Shown: one piece after another, positions 16,811 to 25,651 of the stretch
Numbering within the stretch: the first letter of the stretch is position 1
Layout of the letters: each line of letters begins with the position of its first letter
Made by a program: the position numbers and the translations under genes
Notes under the pieces: generated by a model
What the model was told of the DNA's origin: nothing
Database searches by the model: none
What the model saw: the letters and a program-made list of their open reading frames with translations, nothing else
Source: Virgibacillus_F necropolis_A
Lineage (GTDB): Bacteria; Bacillota; Bacilli; Bacillales; Amphibacillaceae
Length of the DNA: 64,000 nucleotides
Assembly (NCBI RefSeq): GCF_044793635.1
Contig: NZ_CP084992.1
Span: 2,232,001-2,296,000 of the forward strand
Direction: 5' to 3'

Positions 16811-16850
16811 GCGAAGATACGTTCAATCGTATCTTCGCTTTTTTTGTTTA
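16811..16850 (+). terminator. Terminator of the rRNA-tRNA array
   Basis: A perfect 11-bp stem GCGAAGATACG/CGTATCTTCGC (16811-16821 with 16828-16838), a 6-nt loop and seven T. It is the only strong terminator seen between 5824 and 16850. Confidence 0.95.
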
Positions 16851-16900
16851 GGAAACTATCACACTTTGTAATTGTGGATAACTGATCTACCTGTCAGCCA

Positions 16901-17046
16901 CGTCCAGCTCCAGCGCCCATTGCCTAGTGCCCTTCCGGATCCTCCTTACGATAAGTCAACATCGAATCGCTTACGCTCTTCGTGTTTCCTTTATCTCATA
17001 CGGTTCCGTCCAGGCCATACGGCAATAACCGGGCGCTTGCGCTTTT
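16901..17046 (-). repeat. Dispersed Bacillaceae intergenic repeat, long copy
   Basis: Begins CGTCCAGCTCCAGCGCCCAT and ends ACCGGGCGCTTGCGCTTTT. Its reverse complement shares exact blocks with 45278-45347: GCGCCCGGTTATTG, GAAGGGCACTAG and CAATGGGCGC. GCGC-rich ends like these are common in Bacillaceae intergenic repeats (from memory). An 83-codon open frame across it has no protein features and is not called. The rest of the gap between 5S and mgtC holds nothing else recognisable. Confidence 0.75.
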
Positions 17047-17154
17047 GTTGTTTAGCGGTTCTTATAAAACCCGTCATACTAAATATTCCATCTATATATT
17101 CTCTGTATTATATTGTAAAATGAGTAGTATACATAGATAATTGAGGTGTTCATA

Positions 17155-17853
17155 ATGGATGGATATATCGATCAAATTTTTGGGGAAAATTTTACTATAA
17201 TTATGATAAGGGTAGTCGTTGCATTATTACTATCAGGTCTAATTGGTTTTGAACGTGAATTAAAAAATCATTCTGCTGGATTTCGTACCCATATTCTTGT
17301 GGGAGTTGGTTCTTGTTTAATGATGCTTTTATCATTATATGGATTTGAAGCATTTATAGAGTCCTCTGATAATATTCGTTTTGATCCAGCGCGGATACCT
17401 TCTTATGTAATAAGTGGCATTGGTTTCCTTGGTGCCGGAACAATTATGGTGAACGGGATGACAATTCGTGGATTAACTACTGCAGCATCAATATGGACAG
17501 TTGCTGGGCTAGGTCTTGTAGTTGGGGCCGGTATGTATTCAACAGCAGTTTTTACAACGTTTGTAATCTTGCTTAGTTTAGTTTTCTTAAATAACTTTGA
17601 AAAGCTCTTCAAAAAAGGTATATATTCTGACCTAATTGAAATCGTTGCATTACCGGGACTTCAAGTCAATAATATTGTATCTATATTTGAATCATATGAT
17701 TTAACAATTAAAAAAGTCGAAATAGAACGGATAGATAAAGACACACGTAACATTTTTATTAAGATTGATCAAAATAATGGATTAGACCGAGTAGCATTGT
17801 TTGAAGAAATATCAAAAGTGGATCAGGTAAAAAATATTATTGAAAGAAAATAA
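17155..17853 (+). CDS. MgtC/SapB-family membrane protein
   Basis: 232-aa inner-membrane protein. The N-terminal 140 residues form about four or five hydrophobic helices with the family signature: LLLSGLIGFERELKNHSAGFRTHILVG is split over helices 1-2, followed by GIGFLGAGTIMVNGMTIRGLTTAASIW and a further helix pair. The C-terminal soluble part (about 150-232) looks like a small ACT-like domain, as in many MgtC homologues. The family is linked to magnesium homeostasis and, in some bacteria, to F-ATPase control; the role here is unknown. ATG 17155 is preferred, 6 bases after GAGGTG; GTG 17146 is an alternative. It stands alone between the rRNA array and the ctsR operon. Confidence 0.88.
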   Translation: MDGYIDQIFGENFTIIMIRVVVALLLSGLIGFERELKNHSAGFRTHILVGVGSCLMMLLSLYGFEAFIESSDNIRFDPARIPSYVISGIGFLGAGTIMVNGMTIRGLTTAASIWTVAGLGLVVGAGMYSTAVFTTFVILLSLVFLNNFEKLFKKGIYSDLIEIVALPGLQVNNIVSIFESYDLTIKKVEIERIDKDTRNIFIKIDQNNGLDRVALFEEISKVDQVKNIIERK

Positions 17854-17875
17854 AAGCTATTATGTATATCAAATG

Positions 17876-17915
17876 GCACTTGTATCAGGGCAAAACCCGA
17901 GCAAGTGCTTTTTTT
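17876..17915 (+). terminator. Terminator after the MgtC-family gene
   Basis: GCACTTG (17876-17882) pairs with CAAGTGC (17902-17908), followed by seven T. Confidence 0.85.
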
Positions 17916-17975
17916 ATTCTAAATTTTTCGTTTTAATTTCATTTCTATTGGCGAAAATAAGGTTGAACAATGTAT

Positions 17976-18028
17976 TTGCATCTGCTATTTTTTTGCGTAT
18001 AATATAAATAAAGTCAAAGATAGTCAAA
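17976..18028 (+). promoter_or_regulatory. ctsR operon promoter with CtsR operator
   Basis: TTGCAT (17976-17981), 16 bases, TATAAT (17998-18003). Just downstream the direct heptad repeat AGTCAAA-GAT-AGTCAAA (18012-18028) is a perfect CtsR box (RGTCAAA-NAN-RGTCAAA). Its position over the start of transcription implies autorepression by CtsR, relieved by heat or by McsB activity. Confidence 0.92.
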
Positions 18029-18106
18029 GTCAATTAAATGTAACTTACGCAAGATGCACTTTTATTATCAATAACATCAATCATATGATAACGAGGAGGA
18101 GCACTT

Positions 18107-18574
18107 TTGAGTAATATATCTGATATCATTGAACAACATTTAAAAAAGATATTGGAAGCAACACGACAAGATGTTATCGAGATTAAACGAAGTGAAATAG
18201 CTGATCAGTTTCAATGTGTTCCATCGCAAATTAATTATGTGATTAATACGCGTTTCACTGTGGAAAAAGGATATATAGTGGAGAGTAAACGCGGTGGTGG
18301 AGGGTATATACGAATTATACGTATTAAGTACCAGGAGAAATCAGATTTAATTGATGAAATCATCGAAATGATTAATCCTACTATCACGCAGCAAGCATCA
18401 ATTGATATTTTAGAGCGTTTATTAGAAGAAGAGTTAATTACAGAACGTGAAGCTAAAATTATTCTTAGTGCAATGGACCGCAATGTCCTAGCATTTCAGT
18501 TGCCGCTTCGTGATGAAGTAAGAGCTCGAGTATTAACAGCGATGCTAACCACATTGAAATATTTGAATTCATAG
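18107..18574 (+). CDS. ctsR: Transcriptional repressor CtsR
   Basis: 155-aa repressor of class III heat-shock genes; binds the heptad repeat found 80 bases upstream. The N-terminal winged helix-turn-helix includes FQCVPSQINYVINTRFT, and the glycine-rich wing RGGGGYIRI (about residues 62-71) acts as thermosensor in the family. The C-terminal part mediates dimerisation and McsB contact. Start is TTG 18107, 5 bases after a strong GGAGGAG site. First gene of ctsR-mcsA-mcsB-clpC. Confidence 0.96.
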   Translation: MSNISDIIEQHLKKILEATRQDVIEIKRSEIADQFQCVPSQINYVINTRFTVEKGYIVESKRGGGGYIRIIRIKYQEKSDLIDEIIEMINPTITQQASIDILERLLEEELITEREAKIILSAMDRNVLAFQLPLRDEVRARVLTAMLTTLKYLNS

Positions 18575-18589
18575 GAGGAGGGGGAGCTT

Positions 18590-19138
18590 ATGGAATGTCA
18601 GGAGTGTAATCAACGTCCTGCATCTTTACATTTCGCACAGGTCATTAACGGAAATAAAACAGAGATACATCTGTGTGAAGTTTGTGCTAAAGAAAAAGGT
18701 TATATGACATATCCGGAGGAAGGTTATTCACTTCATAGCTTACTAACAGGACTCTTTAATTTTGATTCTACATCTTTTGGTACACAAAATACATCTACCA
18801 CTCAGCAAACAAAGGAATTGCAATGTCCCAAATGTGAAATGACATTTTCTCAATTTAAACGAGTTGGTAAATTTGGTTGTGCGGAATGTTATCATACATT
18901 TTCAAATCGTCTGGATTCTGTTTTCCGCCGAGTCCATAGCGGAAATACGAAGCATTATGGAAAAATACCTAAACGTCAAGGTGGTAATTTACACACAAGA
19001 AAACAAGTCGATGAATATAAAGAAAAGTTAGCACATCTAATTGAAGATGAGGCCTTTGAGGAAGCTGCAAAAGTTCGTGATAAAATACGCGAACTAGAAA
19101 AAGAAATGCATCGGACTGAGGGCGGTGATCAAGCATGA
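18590..19138 (+). CDS. mcsA: McsA, activator of the arginine kinase McsB
   Basis: 182 aa. Four CxxC pairs form the zinc sites: CQEC and CEVC near the N-terminus, CPKC and CAEC in the middle. The C-terminal 40 residues contain a UVR motif (EKLAHLIEDEAFEEAAKVRDKI), the same type of helical hairpin that occurs in ClpC. McsA stimulates McsB and helps regulate CtsR. A strong AGGAGGAGGGGG site precedes ATG 18590, and the end overlaps mcsB by 4 bases. Confidence 0.95.
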   Translation: MECQECNQRPASLHFAQVINGNKTEIHLCEVCAKEKGYMTYPEEGYSLHSLLTGLFNFDSTSFGTQNTSTTQQTKELQCPKCEMTFSQFKRVGKFGCAECYHTFSNRLDSVFRRVHSGNTKHYGKIPKRQGGNLHTRKQVDEYKEKLAHLIEDEAFEEAAKVRDKIRELEKEMHRTEGGDQA

Positions 19139-20202
19139 CGTTGCAGCATTTTATGAATGAAGCGATCAGTCCATGGATGCGTGGTGAAGGGCCGGATAGT
19201 GATATTGTTTTAAGTAGTAGGATTCGTTTAGCGCGTAATTTCGCTTATGCCGCATATCCAATCATTGCCGAAAACGAAGAACTGGAAAAAATACGAGAGT
19301 TTTTCCAAAAAGAATATGAACATCAATCGTTTCAGGATTATGAGGATTTTCAATTTGTATCAATCCGTGATTTGAGTGCTATAGAAAAACGTGTTCTAGT
19401 TGAAAAACATTTAATCAGCCCTCATCTCGCAAAACACGCAGACAATGCAGCATCTCTAATTTCGAAGAGTGAACAGGTTTCTGTGATGATTAATGAAGAG
19501 GATCATATTCGAATTCAGCTTTATTTTCCAGGGTTTCAATTAAATAGAGCATTGGAAAAAGCGTTTGAATTTGATGATTGGTTGGAAGAGAAAATTAATT
19601 ATGCATATGATGAAACTAGGGGATATTTAACAAGTTGCCCAACAAACGTTGGCACCGGAATGAGAGCCTCTGTCATGATGCACCTACCAGCATTAACGCT
19701 CACACAGCAAATAGGTCGTATGATTCCAGCTATCAATCAGTTAGGGCTTGTGGTACGTGGGATTTACGGAGAGGGTAGTGAGGCTGTAGGTAATATCTTT
19801 CAAATTTCCAATCAAATTACACTTGGAAAATCTGAGGATGATATCGTACATGACTTACAAAGTGTTGTACAACAGTTAATTGAACAGGAACGATCAGCAA
19901 GAAATACAATTATGGAACAATCCAGTACACGACTTGAGGACCGTATATACCGCTCTTATGGAGTATTAGAATACAGTCGGGTTATTGAATCAACCGAAGC
20001 AGCAAAATGCTTATCAAATGTTCGACTCGGAATCGATTTGGGTATGATTAAACATGTATCCAGAAGCATACTTAATGAATTAATGGTTCTAACTCAACCC
20101 GGTTTTCTGCAACAATATGCGAAGAAGTCTTTAACGCCAAAGGAACGGGATGTACTAAGAGCTACACTCATTCGTGAACGATTACAATTAGAGAAAAAGT
20201 AG
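19135..20202 (+). CDS. mcsB: Protein arginine kinase McsB
   Basis: 355 aa, a phosphagen-kinase-fold enzyme that phosphorylates arginines on proteins and so marks them for ClpCP degradation; it also inactivates CtsR. The nucleotide-binding segment SSRIRLARN is near residue 24, and the catalytic loop TSCPTNVGTGMRASVM carries the conserved cysteine around residue 167. Its ATG overlaps the mcsA stop (ATGA), typical of translational coupling. No signal peptide; cytoplasmic. Confidence 0.96.
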   Translation: MTLQHFMNEAISPWMRGEGPDSDIVLSSRIRLARNFAYAAYPIIAENEELEKIREFFQKEYEHQSFQDYEDFQFVSIRDLSAIEKRVLVEKHLISPHLAKHADNAASLISKSEQVSVMINEEDHIRIQLYFPGFQLNRALEKAFEFDDWLEEKINYAYDETRGYLTSCPTNVGTGMRASVMMHLPALTLTQQIGRMIPAINQLGLVVRGIYGEGSEAVGNIFQISNQITLGKSEDDIVHDLQSVVQQLIEQERSARNTIMEQSSTRLEDRIYRSYGVLEYSRVIESTEAAKCLSNVRLGIDLGMIKHVSRSILNELMVLTQPGFLQQYAKKSLTPKERDVLRATLIRERLQLEKK

Positions 20203-20214
20203 GAGGAAATCCAT

Positions 20215-22644
20215 ATGATGTTTGGACGTTTTACAGAAAGAGCTCAAAAAGTATTAGCATTATCACAAGAAGAAGCAGTTCGACTTGGACATAACAATAT
20301 CGGCACAGAACATATATTATTAGGCCTGGTACGTGAAGGTGAAGGCATCGCAGCTAAGGCATTGCAATCATTAGGCCTTGAGATTGAAAAAATTCAACAG
20401 GAAGTAGAGCAATTAATTGGTGTTGGAAAGCAACCAATGCAGACGATACACTATACCCCACGTGCTAAAAAGGTTGTTGAGCTTTCTCAGGATGAGGCAA
20501 GAAAACTTGGTCATTCTTATGTAGGTACCGAGCATATTCTACTCGGACTTATTCGAGAAGGAGAAGGCGTAGCAGCGCGGGTTTTAAATAACCTAGGTGT
20601 TAGCCTTAATAAGGCTAGACAACAGGTTTTACAGTTGTTGGGTAGCAACGAGTCACAAGCAAACCGTCAAGGTCGTGGTAGTCAAGCAACGAACGCAAAT
20701 ACGCCTACACTTGATTCATTAGCGCGTGATCTAACCTCTATTGCAAAAGAAGGCAATGTTGACCCGGTAATAGGACGCGGGAAAGAAATTGAACGAGTGA
20801 TTCAAATACTTAGTCGTCGTACCAAAAATAACCCAGTGCTCGTTGGTGAACCAGGTGTTGGTAAAACTGCTGTGGCAGAAGGATTGGCACAACAAATCAT
20901 TGATAATGAAGTACCAGAGACACTTCGTGATAAGCGAGTTATGACACTTGATATGGGTACTGTTGTAGCAGGTACGAAATACCGTGGTGAATTTGAAGAC
21001 CGATTGAAGAAGGTTATGGAAGAAATCAGGCAAGCTGGCAATATTTTATTATTTATTGATGAATTGCATACGTTGATTGGAGCAGGTGGAGCAGAGGGCG
21101 CGATTGATGCGTCAAATATTTTAAAGCCATCACTTGCTCGTGGAGAGCTTCAATGTATCGGTGCAACTACACTTGATGAGTATCGTAAATATATTGAAAA
21201 AGACGCTGCCTTAGAGCGACGTTTTCAACCGATTCAAGTAGATGAGCCAACACTTGAGGAAACGATTCAAATTTTACGAGGACTTCGTGATCGCTATGAA
21301 GCACACCATCGTGTATCGATTACAGATGATGCGATTGATGCAGCCGCAAATCTATCGAACCGGTATATAACGGACCGGTTTTTACCAGATAAAGCTATCG
21401 ATTTGATTGATGAAGCTGGGTCGAAGGTACGCTTACGTTCGTATACAATCCCACCAAATCTAAAGGAATTGGAACAAAAGTTGGAGGATGTACGTAAGGA
21501 AAAAGATTCAGCTGTACAAAGCCAAGAGTTTGAAAAGGCTGCTTCTTTACGTGATTCAGAGCAAAAGCTTCGAGAAGAATTGGAACAAACGAAAAATAAA
21601 TGGAAAGAAAAACAAGGCCAAGAAGATTCCGAGGTTACAGTGGAAGATATTGCAGCAGTTGTTTCTATCTGGACTGGAGTTCCTGTAGCGAAGTTGACCA
21701 AAGATGAAAGTGATCGATTATTGAACATGGAAGGCGTCCTGCATAACCGTGTGATTGGTCAGGAGGAAGCTGTAAAGGCTATTTCAAAAGCAATTCGTCG
21801 TGCCAGAGCTGGGTTGAAGGATCCAAAACGCCCAATCGGTTCGTTTATCTTCCTTGGTCCAACAGGCGTAGGTAAAACGGAACTTGCACGTGCCTTGGCG
21901 GAGTCTATGTTTGGTGATGAGGATGCGATGATTCGCGTCGATATGTCAGAGTATATGGAAAAGCATTCCACATCTCGATTAGTTGGTTCACCTCCAGGCT
22001 ATGTAGGATACGAAGAGGGTGGACAATTAACTGAAAAGGTTCGTCGTAAACCATATTCAGTAGTATTACTTGATGAAGTAGAGAAAGCACATCCTGAGGT
22101 TTTTAATATTTTATTGCAAGTATTAGAAGATGGTAGATTAACTGATTCAAAAGGTCGCCTCGTAGATTTTCGTAATACAGTACTCATTATGACTTCAAAC
22201 GTTGGGGCAAGTGAGTTGAAAAAGAATAAACATGTAGGCTTTAATCTAGAGGAAGAGGGTCTGGATTATAAAAACATGAAGTCTAAAATCACCGATGAAA
22301 TGAAGAAAGCATTCCGCCCTGAATTCCTAAATCGAATTGATGAGATCATTGTGTTCCACTCACTTGAGAAAAAACACATGAAGGATATTGTAACGCTCAT
22401 GGTCGAACAGCTTCATCGACGTTTGAAACAAAATGAAATTGACTTTACAGTAACAGATAAAGCAATTGAAAAGATCGCAAACGAAGGATTCGACCCTGAA
22501 TACGGTGCACGCCCATTACGTCGTTCCATTCAAAAAAATATTGAGGATTTACTTTCAGAAGAATTACTCAAAGAAACCATTGCAAAAGGACAAAAGGTAA
22601 AAGTTGGCTTAAATAATAAAGGTGACTTTATAGTATTGCCATAG
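20215..22644 (+). CDS. clpC: ATP-dependent Clp protease ATPase subunit ClpC
   Basis: 809-aa Hsp100 unfoldase that feeds proteins, including arginine-phosphorylated ones, to ClpP. Two Clp-N repeats (about 1-145), AAA+ domain 1 with Walker A GEPGVGKT (about 206-213) and Walker B LLFIDELH, a UVR-containing middle domain (about 410-470, EFEKAASLRD), then AAA+ domain 2 with GPTGVGKTE and Walker B VVLLDEVEKA. ATG 20215 is 8 bases after AGGAGG. Last gene of the CtsR operon, followed by a 14-bp terminator. ClpP is not in this window. Confidence 0.97.
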   Translation: MMFGRFTERAQKVLALSQEEAVRLGHNNIGTEHILLGLVREGEGIAAKALQSLGLEIEKIQQEVEQLIGVGKQPMQTIHYTPRAKKVVELSQDEARKLGHSYVGTEHILLGLIREGEGVAARVLNNLGVSLNKARQQVLQLLGSNESQANRQGRGSQATNANTPTLDSLARDLTSIAKEGNVDPVIGRGKEIERVIQILSRRTKNNPVLVGEPGVGKTAVAEGLAQQIIDNEVPETLRDKRVMTLDMGTVVAGTKYRGEFEDRLKKVMEEIRQAGNILLFIDELHTLIGAGGAEGAIDASNILKPSLARGELQCIGATTLDEYRKYIEKDAALERRFQPIQVDEPTLEETIQILRGLRDRYEAHHRVSITDDAIDAAANLSNRYITDRFLPDKAIDLIDEAGSKVRLRSYTIPPNLKELEQKLEDVRKEKDSAVQSQEFEKAASLRDSEQKLREELEQTKNKWKEKQGQEDSEVTVEDIAAVVSIWTGVPVAKLTKDESDRLLNMEGVLHNRVIGQEEAVKAISKAIRRARAGLKDPKRPIGSFIFLGPTGVGKTELARALAESMFGDEDAMIRVDMSEYMEKHSTSRLVGSPPGYVGYEEGGQLTEKVRRKPYSVVLLDEVEKAHPEVFNILLQVLEDGRLTDSKGRLVDFRNTVLIMTSNVGASELKKNKHVGFNLEEEGLDYKNMKSKITDEMKKAFRPEFLNRIDEIIVFHSLEKKHMKDIVTLMVEQLHRRLKQNEIDFTVTDKAIEKIANEGFDPEYGARPLRRSIQKNIEDLLSEELLKETIAKGQKVKVGLNNKGDFIVLP

Positions 22645-22696
22645 AACATCAAAAGCTGGACTTAGCAACAATGGAAGTTATTAAAAAAACATCTGT

Positions 22697-22730
22697 AAAA
22701 AGCTAGAAGGCTTCAACCTTCTAGCTTTTT
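22697..22730 (+). terminator. Terminator of the ctsR-clpC operon
   Basis: Perfect 14-bp stem (22697-22710 with 22717-22730) with a 6-nt loop; the right arm ends in TTTTT. The symmetric A-run would also let it work on the other strand. Confidence 0.92.
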
Positions 22731-22877
22731 ACAATCCTTTTATAAAATGTAAACGTAATTAAATGGGATATGTGGCACAAGTATGGAAAAAATTTTTATA
22801 AATTGATAGAAACCTGTAACCTACACGGTACTTATTTCGTATACAATAGATAGACAGGGTGAAAGGGATGAATCATT

Positions 22878-24251
22878 TTGGCAAAACGTAAGGTTAAATA
22901 TGTATGCCAAGAATGTGGCTATGAGTCTGCCAAGTGGATGGGTAAATGCCCAGGCTGCAATAATTGGAACACACTTGTAGAAGAAATTGAGTCTTCAGGC
23001 AAAAGCGGTCGTCATGCCAGTTTAGGCAGTCCAAATCAACAACGTAAACCAGAGAAAATAACAGCAATAGAATCAGATAAAGAACCTCGGATAACAACGA
23101 AAATGAAGGAGTTTAATCGTGTTCTTGGTGGAGGAGTGGTGCCAGGTTCGCTTGTGTTAATTGGTGGTGACCCTGGAATTGGTAAATCTACATTACTTTT
23201 ACAAATTTCATCCCAACTAGCGGACAAGCAATTGCCAGTACTCTATATTTCTGGCGAAGAATCCGCCAAACAAACGAAACTCCGTGCAGATCGTTTAGCG
23301 ATTAAATCCGATTTGTTGTACGTACTTGCAGAGACAAATTTATATGATATATCGAATCAAATTTCTGAGTTAAAGCCATCGTTTGTTGTAATTGATTCGA
23401 TTCAAACTATATTCCGCGAAGAAGTAACCAGTGCTCCCGGCAGTGTATCACAGGTACGCGAGTGTACGAGTGAGTTAATGAAAATTGCCAAATCAAATGG
23501 AATTCCAATATTTATTGTAGGTCATGTAACAAAAGAAGGATCAATCGCTGGGCCACGACTACTTGAGCATATGGTAGATGCTGTTTTATATTTTGAAGGA
23601 GAGCGTCATCATACGTTTCGAATTTTACGTGGGGTAAAGAATCGTTTTGGAAGTACAAATGAAATGGGTATTTTTGAAATGAAGGAAGAAGGCCTTAGAG
23701 AGGTCATGAATCCCTCTGAGATATTTCTTGAGGAAAGATCACGAGGCGCGGCTGGGTCAACTATCGTTGCTTCTATGGAAGGGACAAGACCAGTACTTGT
23801 GGAAATACAAGCATTGATTTCGCCATCAAGCTTTGGTAATCCACGTCGGATGGCAACTGGAATCGATAATAATCGTGTACCGTTACTTATGGCAGTGCTA
23901 GAAAAACGGGTAGGTCTAATGCTGCAAAATCAGGATGCATATATAAAGGTTGCTGGTGGAGTGAAATTAGATGAGCCTGCTATTGATTTAGCGATAGCGG
24001 TAAGTATTGCATCAAGTTTTCGTGATCAGCCTACAAAACCGGATGACATTTTTGTCGGAGAGGTTGGCCTTACTGGTGAAATAAGACGTGTCTCTCGAAT
24101 TGAGCAAAGGGTTCAGGAAGCAGCTAAGCTTGGATTCAAGCGGGTTTTTTGCCCGAAGAAAAATTTAGATGGATGGACACCACCAGCTTCCATTCAAGTG
24201 ATTGGTGTGAATACTGTGCAGGAAGCACTAGATTCAGCGGTTTCTAGGTAA
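22878..24251 (+). CDS. radA: DNA repair protein RadA
   Basis: 457-aa RecA-like ATPase that promotes branch migration in recombinational repair. N-terminal zinc finger CQECGYESAKWMGKCPGC (about residues 10-27), Walker A GGDPGIGKST (about 95), the RadA-specific KNRFGS motif (about 257) and a C-terminal Lon-protease-like domain. Start is TTG 22878; the nearby ATG at 22868 is out of frame and meets a stop after seven codons. In B. subtilis disA follows directly; here 186 non-coding bases follow instead. Confidence 0.96.
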   Translation: MAKRKVKYVCQECGYESAKWMGKCPGCNNWNTLVEEIESSGKSGRHASLGSPNQQRKPEKITAIESDKEPRITTKMKEFNRVLGGGVVPGSLVLIGGDPGIGKSTLLLQISSQLADKQLPVLYISGEESAKQTKLRADRLAIKSDLLYVLAETNLYDISNQISELKPSFVVIDSIQTIFREEVTSAPGSVSQVRECTSELMKIAKSNGIPIFIVGHVTKEGSIAGPRLLEHMVDAVLYFEGERHHTFRILRGVKNRFGSTNEMGIFEMKEEGLREVMNPSEIFLEERSRGAAGSTIVASMEGTRPVLVEIQALISPSSFGNPRRMATGIDNNRVPLLMAVLEKRVGLMLQNQDAYIKVAGGVKLDEPAIDLAIAVSIASSFRDQPTKPDDIFVGEVGLTGEIRRVSRIEQRVQEAAKLGFKRVFCPKKNLDGWTPPASIQVIGVNTVQEALDSAVSR

Positions 24252-24287
24252 AATGCAATATGCAAGCGAATTCCAAATTCATACAAA

Positions 24288-24316
24288 TTGACACATAAGT
24301 ACTATTGTGATAAAAT
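24288..24316 (+). promoter_or_regulatory. Strong sigma-A promoter for the PIN/TRAM gene
   Basis: TTGACA (24288-24293), 17 bases, and an extended -10 TGA-TAAAAT (24308-24316). It sits where disA would be expected and gives the PIN/TRAM gene its own promoter. Confidence 0.8.
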
Positions 24317-24446
24317 TTTATGTTTACTAAATTGACTGAAAATAACAGTTGTGCTATTCTTTAGATACAGAAAAGACTATATATAGCTTGATGCGTGGTT
24401 ATTTTTTTAAAAAATAGGTAATACTGAAGGACAGGAGGTGAATATG

Positions 24447-25544
24447 GTGCTGAAAAAAATTGTGCATTTATTTTTTCTTATTGCAGGAGGTACCATTGGA
24501 TATTTATATATCCCAGATATTATTAAATTGTTAAGTATAACGGATGCGAATTGGGCAACTTCCCCGTATTTAGGGCTATTGTTAGGTGCTATCATTATAT
24601 TTCTTATCACATATTGGGCGACAGACTATATCGTAGGGTTCCTGCGATGGACAGAAGATACACTTATCAAGGTGCCTGTAGGTGATTTATTCTTTGGAAG
24701 TTTAGGATTAATAATCGGATTGGTAATTGCATTTTTGATCAATATTCCATTAAAGGATATTCAAATTGAATTGGTTTCACAGGTTATTCCGCTATTTTTA
24801 ACGTTTTTCTTAGGTTATTTTGGATTCCAGGTTGGATTTAGACGCCGTGACGAGTTTTTGAACTTATTAATGATGAATAAGAAAGACAGGGATAAAAGAA
24901 AGCCCGAAGAGAATGAAACTACTGAAAAGATTCAACCTAAGGCAAAAATACTAGATACAAGTGTAATTATCGATGGACGTATCGCCGATATATGCCAAAC
25001 TAGTTTTTTAGAAGGAACGATCGTTATCCCGCAATTTGTTTTAGGTGAATTACAGCATATTGCTGATTCATCTGATGTATTGAAGCGGAATAGAGGACGG
25101 CGTGGACTGGATGTCTTAAATCGAATTCAAAAAGAAATACCAGTAAATGTTGAAATCTATGAAGGTGACTTTGAGGAAATACAAGAGGTTGATAGTAAGC
25201 TGATCAAGCTAGCAAAAGTAATTGACGGAATTGTTGTAACAAATGACTTTAACTTAAATAAAGTTTGTGACTTTCAAGGTGTACATGTTCTCAACATAAA
25301 TGACTTGGCAAATGCTGTTAAACCAGTCGTCTTACCAGGCGAGGAGTTAATGGTCCAAGTGATTAAAGATGGTAAAGAACAGAATCAAGGAATTGCTTAT
25401 TTAGATGATGGCACAATGATTGTAGTGGAAGAAGGACGTAATTATATTGGTAAAACAATTGAAGTATTAATTACAAGTGTTCTTCAAACATCTGCAGGAA
25501 GAATGATTTTTGCAAAACCTAAATTACTTGAAAAAGCACAGTAA
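24447..25544 (+). CDS. yacL: PIN/TRAM domain membrane protein (YacL-like)
   Basis: About 365 aa. Four predicted membrane helices occupy residues about 1-130. A PIN nuclease-like domain follows (about 165-290; acidic residues in ILDTSVIIDGR, ELQHIADSSD and IDGIVVTNDFNLN), then a TRAM domain (about 295-355). The family is conserved in Firmicutes, probably a membrane-bound RNase or RNA-binding protein; the substrate is unknown. GTG 24447 (7 bases after AGGAGGT) is preferred; ATG 24444 and GTG 24438 are in frame. B. subtilis has disA before it and ispD-ispF after it; both are absent here. Confidence 0.88.
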   Translation: MLKKIVHLFFLIAGGTIGYLYIPDIIKLLSITDANWATSPYLGLLLGAIIIFLITYWATDYIVGFLRWTEDTLIKVPVGDLFFGSLGLIIGLVIAFLINIPLKDIQIELVSQVIPLFLTFFLGYFGFQVGFRRRDEFLNLLMMNKKDRDKRKPEENETTEKIQPKAKILDTSVIIDGRIADICQTSFLEGTIVIPQFVLGELQHIADSSDVLKRNRGRRGLDVLNRIQKEIPVNVEIYEGDFEEIQEVDSKLIKLAKVIDGIVVTNDFNLNKVCDFQGVHVLNINDLANAVKPVVLPGEELMVQVIKDGKEQNQGIAYLDDGTMIVVEEGRNYIGKTIEVLITSVLQTSAGRMIFAKPKLLEKAQ

Positions 25545-25569
25545 AAAGGGTATAACTTAAAAAGGATAC

Positions 25570-25602
25570 AAAAAGTGATAACAAGTTATGTTATCGCTTT
25601 TT
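25570..25602 (+). terminator. Terminator between yacL and gltX
   Basis: 13-bp stem (25570-25582 with 25590-25602, one G-U pair), loop AAGTTAT, ending in TTTTT. Confidence 0.88.
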
Positions 25603-25651
25603 GCTGTACGGAATAAAAACTAAAAACTGAGTTGTGGAAGGGGTAAACATC

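Noticed and set aside
16872..17123. 83-codon frame after the second 5S
   Set aside because: It spans the dispersed repeat 16901-17046; no ribosome site or family resemblance.
20731..22187. Long reverse-strand frames inside clpC
   Set aside because: Antisense shadows of a conserved gene; no ribosome sites and no domain content.
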